A stretch of DNA of 7,648 nt, from the NCBI GenBank assembly GCA_046076025.1, contig JBJTRF010000025.1, forward strand, positions 1-7,648, written 5' to 3'. Under the pieces are notes generated by a model. That model had not been told where the DNA came from and did not search any database. It saw only the letters and a list, made by a program, of their open reading frames with translations. Source of the stretch: UBA668 sp046076025. Its GTDB lineage: Bacteria; Actinomycetota; Acidimicrobiia; Acidimicrobiales; Ilumatobacteraceae. The position numbers and the translations under genes are program-made. Positions 1 to 6,182 of this stretch are shown piece after piece. The stretch's first letter is position 1. The number at the start of each line of letters is the position of its first letter.

Positions 1-1
1 G

Positions 2-1402
2 GTCGAGGGGCGATTCGTCGTCGGCGACGACGAGTACGTCGTTGCGCGGGTGATTCCGGCCGATGGCCGGTCGCGCGCCTATGTGAACGGCCGGCTGGCA
101 ACTGCCGGGAACCTCGTCGAACTCGGCCACCGCTGTGTCGACCTCCACGGCCAGCACGCCCACCAGCGCCTCGTCGCCGTTGCGGAGCAGCGCGACGCGC
201 TCGACCGATGGTGCCGCACGGACCTCGGCCCACTCCGGGCGGCGCGGGCGCGTCTCACCGAGATCGATGCGTCGCTCGCCGCACTTGGCGGCGACACCCG
301 GGCGCGGGCACGCGAAGTCGACCTGCTGCAATTTCAGGTTGCAGAGCTTGCCGCGGCATCGATCGCCGCCGCCGATGAGGACGAGCTGCTCCAGCGCGAG
401 CACGACACCCTCGCCGACGCCCTCGAGCACCGGGCGGCTGGCGAGCGTGGTGCCGGCGCGCTGGCCGACGACGGGGGATCCCTCGACGGGATCGGCGCCG
501 CCCTTCGCTCGATCACCGGAAGGTCACCCTTCTCCGACCTGGAAGAACGGCTCCGCGGGCTCTCGAGTGAGATTGCCGACGTCGCTGCCGAGCTCCGCGA
601 CCGTGCCGAGTCGATCGACGAGGACCCGGCTCGGCTCGAGGAGGTGCGATCACGCCTGCAGTTGTTGCGCGACCTGCGCCGCAAGTACGGCGACACCCTG
701 GCCGATGTGCTGGCCTTCGCCGACGAGGCACAGCGCCGCCTGGCAGAGCTGGAGGGCTACGAGCACCGTGTGACCGGGCTGGAGCGCGAGCGCAAGCAGG
801 CGTCGCTCGAGGAGCGCGCTGCCGCCGCTGCGGTGGGTGCTGCCCGACGGGCCGGCACGGCGTCGCTCGGCGCCGCGATCGAGTCGCACCTGCACCAGCT
901 GGCGATGCCCCATGCATCGCTGCAGGTGGCGGTCGGCGACGAGGATCCCGGTGACGACGTGCAGTTCCTCCTTGCCGCCAATCCCGGCGCGCCGCTCCTG
1001 CCCCTCTCGCGGGTGGCCAGCGGCGGCGAGCTGGCGCGGACAATGCTCGCTCTCCGCCTGGTGCTCACGGAGGCTCCCGACACCCTGCTGTTCGACGAGG
1101 TCGATGCCGGGATCGGCGGTGCAGCAGCCGTTGCCGTGGGTCGCAGCCTCGCCGAACTCGGCGAACGGCACCAGGTGCTGGTGGTGACGCACCTTGCCCA
1201 GGTTGCCGCGTTGGCCGATGCCCACGTGGTGGTGTCGAAGCGAGTCGACGGGAGCGTCACCGTGGCCGAGGCGATCCAGGTGGACGGGCCGGCGCGTGTC
1301 GACGAAGTGGCTCGGATGCTCTCCGGCGGCGTGGCCGAGGAGAGCGCCCGGCGGCACGCTGCCGAGTTGCTGGGCGGCCGTGCCCGACGTCAGCGGACAT
1401 GA
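2..1402 (+). CDS. recN: DNA repair ATPase RecN (5'-truncated by window edge)
   Basis: RecN is an SMC-like cytoplasmic ATPase that acts at DNA double-strand breaks. The reading frame is open from base 2, ahead of an internal GTG at 50, and these first codons already read as RecN (ending in RSRAYVNGRLA), so the gene begins outside the window. About 466 residues are present; the family is usually near 550-590, so roughly the first 100, including Walker A, are missing. In window-residue numbering: a long Glu/Arg/Ala-rich coiled-coil region at about 45-270, the ABC signature SGGEL at 340-344, Walker B TLLFDEVDAGIGG at 361-373, and the switch histidine in THLAQ at 397. The last codons overlap the next gene's start as ATGA. 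I see no sign of decay. The family call is very secure; only the 5' end is unknown. Confidence 0.96.
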   Translation, partial: VEGRFVVGDDEYVVARVIPADGRSRAYVNGRLATAGNLVELGHRCVDLHGQHAHQRLVAVAEQRDALDRWCRTDLGPLRAARARLTEIDASLAALGGDTRARAREVDLLQFQVAELAAASIAAADEDELLQREHDTLADALEHRAAGERGAGALADDGGSLDGIGAALRSITGRSPFSDLEERLRGLSSEIADVAAELRDRAESIDEDPARLEEVRSRLQLLRDLRRKYGDTLADVLAFADEAQRRLAELEGYEHRVTGLERERKQASLEERAAAAAVGAARRAGTASLGAAIESHLHQLAMPHASLQVAVGDEDPGDDVQFLLAANPGAPLLPLSRVASGGELARTMLALRLVLTEAPDTLLFDEVDAGIGGAAAVAVGRSLAELGERHQVLVVTHLAQVAALADAHVVVSKRVDGSVTVAEAIQVDGPARVDEVARMLSGGVAEESARRHAAELLGGRARRQRT

Positions 1403-3000
1403 CGGCCGCTGCATCGGCTGCCGACGGAGCCGGTCGTTTCCAGCGGGATGCACTCGTCGTCACGGCGTGCACCCTGCTGTCGCGGGTGACCGGGTTCGGG
1501 CGAGTGCTGGCCACTGCGGCCGTGCTCGGCAGCGGCCTGCTCGGCGACGTCTACCAGACGGCAAACCTGGTGCCCAACCTGCTGTTCGAGTTGGTGGCGC
1601 TTGGCGTGCTCCAGGCCGTGCTCGTGCCAGCGTTCGCCGCCGCCCAGCGCGATGGCCCCGCGGCGCTGGACGCAGCCGTGCGCGCCGCCACCGGGGCCGT
1701 GCTCGCTGCGCTCGGGATCGTCGCGGTGGTGGGAGCGGCAACGTCGCCGATCCTCGCGCGGGTGATGGTGGCCTTCGAGCCGGTTCCGGAGGTGTCGGCG
1801 GAGAAGCTCGACGTGATGGTGCCGATGGTCCTGGTCTTCGTTCCGCAGCTCGTGTTCTACGGGGTGGCCACCGCCACCAGCGCTGCCCTCAACGCACAGG
1901 GCCGGTTCGTGGCAGGTGCCCTCGCGCCCGCCGCCAACAACGTGGTCGTGATCGCAGCCTGCCTGCTGTTCAGGTGGGCCCGCGACGGCGCTGTTGCCGA
2001 TCTCGACCTGTCGCCCGTCGAGTTCTCGCTCATCGCCGGCGGTACCACCGTCGGCGTGGCCTGCCTCGCAGCACTGCCCTGGCTGGCGCTGCTGCGCACC
2101 GGCATCAGGGCGACACCTATCTGGCAGCCGCTGCATCCGTCGGTGGCATCGATGAGGGAGAGTTTCGGCTGGGCGACCCTGTCCATCGTGGGCACGCTGG
2201 TGCCGACGGCGACGGCGCTGCTGCTGGGGAACGGCGCACCCGGCGGCGTGGCGATCTACGTGTTCGTGTTCGCCTTCTTCGTGCTGCCGCATGCACTGGT
2301 TGCAGTGCCGCTTGCGACAGCACTGGCACCGCGTGTCGCGGCCACGTGGCAGGTTGGCGAGCACGAGGCCACCTCGGCATCGATCGATAGGGCGGCGCGA
2401 GTGGCGCTGCCACTGCTCGCACTCGGCGGTGCCGGCATGATGGGCCTGGCGTGGCCGGTCGCCGACGTAATGGCCTTCGGCCAGATCTCCAGCCAGGGCC
2501 TCGAGCCGATTGCGTTCACCTTCGTTGCCTTCGGCCCGGGACTCGTGGGATACGGGTTCGCCTACATGCTGACGCGGACCCTGTACTCGCTCAGCGACGT
2601 GCGGTCGGCCTCTCGTCTGGTGATCGCCGGCGCTGTCGCCGGCATTGCCGTGATGCAGGCGCTCTCGGCGGTGATCGCCGACGAGTACCGCTCGGCAGCG
2701 CTCGCAGCGGGCTATGGGGTGGCGCAGACGGTCACGGCAGTACTGCTGTGGCGGCGCGTGAGATCGCTCACGGGTGCCCTGGCTCGCGAGGTGTTCGGGC
2801 CTCGCCTGGCGGCAGCGGCCCTGTCGGCGTGCGCCGCCGCGGTGGCGATGCTGGCGGTGGCGGCCCAGTTCGGACAGCGACGCCGTGAGTCCGGGGCGGC
2901 GATCATCGTGGCGGGCGCAGTGGGCGTCGTGGTGTTCGCGGCTGCGCTCTCGTCAGTCGACCGCGACGTGCGCCGCCGACTTCTCCACCGACCCGGCTGA
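1399..3000 (+). CDS. murJ: MurJ/MviN-family lipid II flippase-like membrane protein
   Basis: MurJ proteins (MOP superfamily) flip lipid II across the cytoplasmic membrane for peptidoglycan synthesis. This 533-residue protein is almost wholly hydrophobic helices separated by short loops, consistent with about 14 membrane segments; E. coli MurJ has 511 residues. The N-terminal hallmark is present: SR at 28-29, GFGR at 32-35, GD at 49-50, PNLL at 59-62, then a segment ending LVPAFA. A second family block, LPHALVAVPLATALAP at 296-311, aligns without gaps to the E. coli segment after Arg270. However, residues matching E. coli Arg52, Arg53, Glu57, Asp269, Arg270 and Glu273 (from memory) are Phe63, Glu64, Leu68, Phe291, Ala292 and Val295, whereas Arg18, Arg24 and Asp39 are kept as Arg29, Arg35 and Asp50. 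The start overlaps the recN stop (ATGA) with no clear Shine-Dalgarno, suggesting translational coupling. Membership of the family is secure; lipid II as substrate is inferred. Confidence 0.85.
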   Translation: MTAAASAADGAGRFQRDALVVTACTLLSRVTGFGRVLATAAVLGSGLLGDVYQTANLVPNLLFELVALGVLQAVLVPAFAAAQRDGPAALDAAVRAATGAVLAALGIVAVVGAATSPILARVMVAFEPVPEVSAEKLDVMVPMVLVFVPQLVFYGVATATSAALNAQGRFVAGALAPAANNVVVIAACLLFRWARDGAVADLDLSPVEFSLIAGGTTVGVACLAALPWLALLRTGIRATPIWQPLHPSVASMRESFGWATLSIVGTLVPTATALLLGNGAPGGVAIYVFVFAFFVLPHALVAVPLATALAPRVAATWQVGEHEATSASIDRAARVALPLLALGGAGMMGLAWPVADVMAFGQISSQGLEPIAFTFVAFGPGLVGYGFAYMLTRTLYSLSDVRSASRLVIAGAVAGIAVMQALSAVIADEYRSAALAAGYGVAQTVTAVLLWRRVRSLTGALAREVFGPRLAAAALSACAAAVAMLAVAAQFGQRRRESGAAIIVAGAVGVVVFAAALSSVDRDVRRRLLHRPG

Positions 3001-3879
3001 TCTCCGCTCGATCCGGTGGGCGATCCACCGGGCGAGTGCGAACACTGCGAGGCCGCCGACCGCGTCGAGCAGGTAGTGGTTCGCGGTGACGACGATGACA
3101 GCCAAGGTGAGGGCTGCGTGGACCGGGCCGAGCGCGCGTACCGCCCGCCTCCGGGCGTGGGTCCAGAGCGCCGTCGCACACCAGAGCGACCACCCGAAGT
3201 GAAGGCTCGGCATCGCTGCGAACTGGTTGGCGATGGCCTTCGCGACGGGGGACTGATAGCTCCACACCCCGCCTGCGCTCTTCAGGGTGTCGACGAAGCA
3301 CTCGCCGAGGGCGACCGTGCCGGATCCGGCGACGGGCACCGACTCGTTGCACGGAAGCATCCGCGGTGGGGCGAGCGGGAACACCAGGAACGTGAGCAGG
3401 CCGAGCAGCGTCATCAGCGCCAGCGTGTTCCGCAGGCGCCGGTAGTGGTGGTGGCGTCGGAAGAACAGCCAGACGAGGATGCCGGCCGTCGCGGCAAAGT
3501 GCACCGTGCCGTAGTAGGTGTTGGCGAACGAGACGAGCCAGGCGGTCCCGAGGATCGCGCTTTGCACGGCCTGCTCGACGAACAGGCCCACCGACTGCTG
3601 GGCCTCGATCACCCACCGGGCGTTGCGGAAGGCCCTGGCCCGGGCGCCGACATCGGCCTGGCCGCGGACGACCTGGTAGACGTTGTAGAAGCCGATGACG
3701 ATCAGGATCTCGCGGAGCCATGCCGTACGACGGGCGGGAAGGCTCGTCACGGCGGTGTCGCGGGTGCCGTGGGACGTCGCAGCGGGGCGACGGATCTCCT
3801 CGGCCACGTGCCGGAGTGTACCGGTCGGCTTCAGGCCCGCCCGGGCGGCAGCGGGCACCGGACGACGGCGGCGGTCCAT
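2953..3879 (-). CDS. PAP2-superfamily membrane phosphatase/phosphotransferase, Aur1/Ipt1-like type
   Basis: PAP2 enzymes cleave or transfer phosphate groups of membrane lipids. With the ATG at 3879 the protein has 308 residues. An Arg-rich tail of about 50 residues precedes a first hydrophobic segment (about 54-72). A conserved-looking helix follows (E92, E102), with further membrane segments near 124-140, 152-172, 227-241 and 252-284. PAP2 landmarks are FPLAPPRM (167-174), MPSLHFGW (223-230, His227) and ANHYLLDAVGG (266-276, His268 and Asp272); the last two supply the catalytic histidines and aspartate of the superfamily. Cys177 and Cys194 flank an extracytoplasmic-looking loop and might pair. 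This motif set resembles the inositol-phosphoryltransferase-like PAP2_3 branch more than UppP-replacing PgpB enzymes; the substrate cannot be read from sequence. Start is uncertain: no strong Shine-Dalgarno, and ATG at 3915, GTG at 3807 or ATG at 3963 (inside pyrG) are alternatives. Its 3' end overlaps murJ by 48 bases. Confidence 0.87.
   Translation of the reverse strand: MDRRRRPVPAAARAGLKPTGTLRHVAEEIRRPAATSHGTRDTAVTSLPARRTAWLREILIVIGFYNVYQVVRGQADVGARARAFRNARWVIEAQQSVGLFVEQAVQSAILGTAWLVSFANTYYGTVHFAATAGILVWLFFRRHHHYRRLRNTLALMTLLGLLTFLVFPLAPPRMLPCNESVPVAGSGTVALGECFVDTLKSAGGVWSYQSPVAKAIANQFAAMPSLHFGWSLWCATALWTHARRRAVRALGPVHAALTLAVIVVTANHYLLDAVGGLAVFALARWIAHRIERRSAGSVEKSAAHVAVD
3013..3031 (+). 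terminator. Candidate stem-loop terminator behind murJ
   Basis: A perfect 7-bp inverted repeat, CCGGTGG and CCACCGG around the 5-base loop GCGAT, begins 13 bases after the murJ stop. No T-run follows, so it is not a classical intrinsic terminator, but actinobacterial genes often end at GC stems without one. It also lies inside the last codons of the opposing PAP2 gene, so it may be chance within coding sequence. Confidence 0.35.
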
Positions 3880-3902
3880 CCCGCGAACCGCTCGACGAGG
3901 TA

Positions 3903-3931
3903 AGTATCCTGCCATCCCGTTATCAGTTCGA
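3903..3931 (-). promoter_or_regulatory. Weak candidate promoter for the PAP2 gene
   Basis: Read on the minus strand, TCGAAC (3931-3926) and GATACT (3908-3903) are 17 bases apart. They match 3 of 6 and 4 of 6 consensus bases. Transcription would begin about 15-20 bases before the ATG at 3879, which supports that start. The match is weak and could be chance. Confidence 0.2.
3905..3910 (+). promoter_or_regulatory. Candidate -10 element for pyrG
   Basis: TATCCT fits the actinobacterial TAnnnT -10 pattern and would give a leader of about 35 bases before the pyrG ATG. No recognisable -35 box lies 16-18 bases upstream. It overlaps the candidate minus-strand -10, so the two genes may share this control region. 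I see no terminator-like attenuator with a T-run between here and pyrG. Confidence 0.27.
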
Positions 3932-3938
3932 CTGTGAC

Positions 3939-3943
3939 GGAGG
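3939..3943 (+). promoter_or_regulatory. Ribosome binding site that fixes the pyrG start
   Basis: GGAGG lies 8 bases before the ATG at 3952, ideal Shine-Dalgarno spacing. It falls inside the frame that would be added by the in-frame GTG at 3934, so 3952 is the better start. Protein homology agrees, since CTP synthases begin with a short M-x-K-x-IFVTGG sequence. Confidence 0.8.
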
Positions 3944-3951
3944 CCCGCCAG

Positions 3952-5598
3952 ATGGCGAAACACATTTTCGTGACCGGCGGCGTGGCCAGTTCACTCGGCA
4001 AGGGGCTCACTGCGTCCTCGCTCGGCAGGCTGCTCAAGATGCGGGGCTTGCGGGTGACGATGCAGAAGCTCGACCCCTACATCAATGTCGATCCCGGCAC
4101 GATGAATCCGTTTGAGCATGGCGAGGTGTTCGTCACTGACGACGGCGGCGAAGCCGACCTCGACCTCGGTCACTACGAGCGGTTCATCGACGAGAACCTC
4201 ACGCGCGACTCGAACGCCACCACGGGCAGCATCTACCAGGCGGTGCTCGCCGCCGAGCGCCGCGGCGACTACCTCGGCAAGACCGTGCAGGTGATTCCAC
4301 ACATCACCGACGAGATAAAGCGCAGGATCCAGCGACTGGCGGCCACCGATGTCGATGTCGTGATCACCGAGGTCGGCGGCACCGTCGGCGACATCGAGAT
4401 TCTTCCGTTCCTCGAGGCGCTGCGCCAGATGCGCACCGATGTCGGACGCGACAACCTCTGCTATATCCACGTCACTCTCGTGCCCTTTATCGGCCCGAGT
4501 GGCGAGCAGAAGACGAAGCCGACGCAGCACTCGGTTACCGAGCTGCGCAGCCGGGGCATCCAGCCGGACATCATCGTGTGCCGCAGCGAGGAGCCGCTGA
4601 GTGCCAACCTGAAGCGCAAGATCAGCAACCTGTGCAACGTCGACGACAACGCAGTGGTGAACGCCGCCGACGTCCGCAACATCTACGAGCTGCCGCTGGT
4701 GCTGTACGACGAGGGCCTCGACACGGTCGTGTGCGACGTGCTGCGACTCGATGCCGAGATCGACCTGTCGCCGTGGCGTGAGCTCGTCGCCAAGGTCGAG
4801 GCGGCGACGCAGCCCGTCAAGATCGGCCTGATCGGCAAGTACGTCGACTACCACGACGCATACCTCAGCGTGGTGGAGAGCGCGAAGCACGCTGGATTCC
4901 ACCACGGTGCCGCTGTGGAGATCGACTGGATCCAGGCAGAGGACGTCGAGGGACTGCTCGCTACCGCCCGACTCTCGGACCTCGATGGCATCATCATCCC
5001 CGGCGGCTTCGGCGACCGCGGCTTCGAGGGGAAGATCGCCGCCGCCCGATTCGCCCGCGAGCACGACATTCCCTGTCTCGGACTGTGCCTCGGCCTCCAG
5101 GCGATGACCATCGACTTCGCCCGCAACGTGCTCGGCCTTGCCGGGGCCAACAGCACCGAGATGGATCCGACGACGCCGCATCCGGTGATCGACCTGATGC
5201 ACGACCAGCGCGATGTCGCCGACAAGGGAGGCACCCAGCGCCTCGGCGCGTACTACGCGATTCTCGAGGCCGGCAGCCGCGTGGCGCAGGCATACGGCGA
5301 GCCAGTCGTGAGCGAGCGCCATCGGCACCGCTGGGAACTCAACGCGCAGTGGAAGCCCCGGCTCGAGGCGGCTGGCCTGCGGTGCACGGGACTCTCGCCC
5401 GACCGGCGGCTGGTCGAGTTCATCGAACTAGACGACCACCCGTTCTGGGTGGCCACCCAGTCGCATCCCGAGTTCAAGAGTCGGCCAGACCGTCCGCACC
5501 CACTGTTTCGCGACCTCGTCTACCATGCCCTCGAGCGGCGCGCCACGCGGTCGCCCTCGCTGCGCGTGGTCGACGGGGCAGCCCCCTCGGTCGCCTGA
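3952..5598 (+). CDS. pyrG: CTP synthase (glutamine-hydrolysing)
   Basis: PyrG makes CTP from UTP, ATP and glutamine, the last step of de novo pyrimidine nucleotide synthesis, as a cytoplasmic tetramer. The protein has 548 residues, a normal length. The N-terminal synthase domain starts MAKHIFVTGG, with the phosphate-binding loop SSLGKGL (13-19), the LDLGHYERF block (70-78, Asp71) and ITEVGGTVGDIE (138-149, Glu140). The C-terminal class I glutamine amidotransferase domain starts near 290 and carries the oxyanion-loop PGGFGDRG, the nucleophile Cys379 in LCLGLQ, and the His505/Glu507 pair in SHPEF. All catalytic parts are intact. It probably leads the run that continues through the Nudix, xerD and HD genes; the gap to the Nudix ATG is only 23 bases. 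pyrG, a Nudix gene and xerD are neighbours in the same order in M. tuberculosis (Rv1699-Rv1701), which supports all three calls. Confidence 0.98.
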   Translation: MAKHIFVTGGVASSLGKGLTASSLGRLLKMRGLRVTMQKLDPYINVDPGTMNPFEHGEVFVTDDGGEADLDLGHYERFIDENLTRDSNATTGSIYQAVLAAERRGDYLGKTVQVIPHITDEIKRRIQRLAATDVDVVITEVGGTVGDIEILPFLEALRQMRTDVGRDNLCYIHVTLVPFIGPSGEQKTKPTQHSVTELRSRGIQPDIIVCRSEEPLSANLKRKISNLCNVDDNAVVNAADVRNIYELPLVLYDEGLDTVVCDVLRLDAEIDLSPWRELVAKVEAATQPVKIGLIGKYVDYHDAYLSVVESAKHAGFHHGAAVEIDWIQAEDVEGLLATARLSDLDGIIIPGGFGDRGFEGKIAAARFAREHDIPCLGLCLGLQAMTIDFARNVLGLAGANSTEMDPTTPHPVIDLMHDQRDVADKGGTQRLGAYYAILEAGSRVAQAYGEPVVSERHRHRWELNAQWKPRLEAAGLRCTGLSPDRRLVEFIELDDHPFWVATQSHPEFKSRPDRPHPLFRDLVYHALERRATRSPSLRVVDGAAPSVA

Positions 5599-5621
5599 CC
5601 GCACGCAAGCGGGCCTTCGAC

Positions 5622-6182
5622 ATGCCGGGATTCCGCCACCTCGCTGACGAGGTGGTGCACCAGGGCTATGTCTGGCGGGTAGTCGTCGGCCGATTTGCAG
5701 CACCAGACGGTGGTGAGTTCACACGGGACGTGGTGCGCTCGCCCGGGGCAGTGGGCGTCGTGCCCGTGCGCGTCGAAGCCGACGGACGGGCCATGGTGAC
5801 CCTGGTGCGCCAGTATCGAGCGCCGCTCGACGACCATGTCCTTGAGATCCCTGCCGGCATGCGCGACGTCGAGGGGGAGCCGGCCGAGGAGACGGCGCGG
5901 CGTGAACTGTTGGAGGAGGTAGGTCTCGTGGCCGGCCGATTGGTGCCGCTGACACGGTTCTCCCCGTCGGTGGGAATGACCGATGCCGAGCTGTTCGTGT
6001 TCCTCGCACTCGATCTCGAACAGCGCGAGCGCGACGTGCATGGTCCCGAGGAGACGCACATGGACGTCGTTGAGGTGTCGCTCGACGAGGCTGTCGGCAT
6101 GGTGGTCGCCGGCGAGATCCACGATGCGAAGACGATCATCGGGTTGCTGCTCGCCGAGCGCCGGCTCGGAGACGACGCGTGA
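5622..6182 (+). CDS. Nudix hydrolase, probable ADP-ribose pyrophosphatase type
   Basis: Nudix hydrolases split nucleoside diphosphates linked to another group; the pyrG-adjacent member of actinobacteria (Rv1700) is described as an ADP-ribose pyrophosphatase. This protein has 186 residues, usual for that group. The order of parts fits: a small N-terminal strand domain containing TRDVVRSPGAVGVVPV (34-49), LVRQYR (61-66), LEIPAGMRDVEGE (74-86), the core RRELLEEVGL (93-102), then FSPSVGMTDAEL (113-124), a substrate-side loop typical of ADP-ribose enzymes. The Nudix box has six rather than five residues between its first Gly79 and Glu86, as I recall for Rv1700. EETHMDVVEV (143-152) probably carries a further catalytic acid. 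The ATG at 5622 has only a weak upstream purine stretch; co-transcription with pyrG is likely. The exact substrate is inferred from family and position. Confidence 0.9.
   Translation: MPGFRHLADEVVHQGYVWRVVVGRFAAPDGGEFTRDVVRSPGAVGVVPVRVEADGRAMVTLVRQYRAPLDDHVLEIPAGMRDVEGEPAEETARRELLEEVGLVAGRLVPLTRFSPSVGMTDAELFVFLALDLEQRERDVHGPEETHMDVVEVSLDEAVGMVVAGEIHDAKTIIGLLLAERRLGDDA

Noticed and set aside
1390..2364. 324-codon minus-strand frame opposite murJ
   Set aside because: The product is a His/Gln/Gly/Arg-rich string typical of antisense to a hydrophobic membrane protein.
1194..2390. 398-codon plus-strand frame over the recN end and murJ
   Set aside because: An Arg/Ala-rich shadow frame; murJ in the other frame shows family motifs and membrane helices.
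3016..3903. 295-codon open frame on the plus strand opposite the PAP2 gene
   Set aside because: The translation is a Gly/Arg/Glu-rich low-complexity string, while the minus-strand reading has clear PAP2 motifs.
3934..3951. Earlier GTG start for pyrG at 3934
   Set aside because: GGAGG with ideal spacing precedes the ATG at 3952, and the homologous N-terminus begins at MAKHIF.
3819..3951. CTP-sensing attenuator in the pyrG leader
   Set aside because: There is GC-rich dyad symmetry but no stem followed by a T-run and no suitable G-rich transcript start leading into one.
3880..3963. Longer PAP2 start at ATG 3963 on the minus strand
   Set aside because: It would overlap the pyrG start and its ribosome site and add a tail without family character.
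3991..5328. 445-codon open frame on the minus strand opposite pyrG
   Set aside because: Its translation has no recognisable motif and it lies wholly antisense to a perfectly conserved enzyme; long antisense frames are expected at this GC content.
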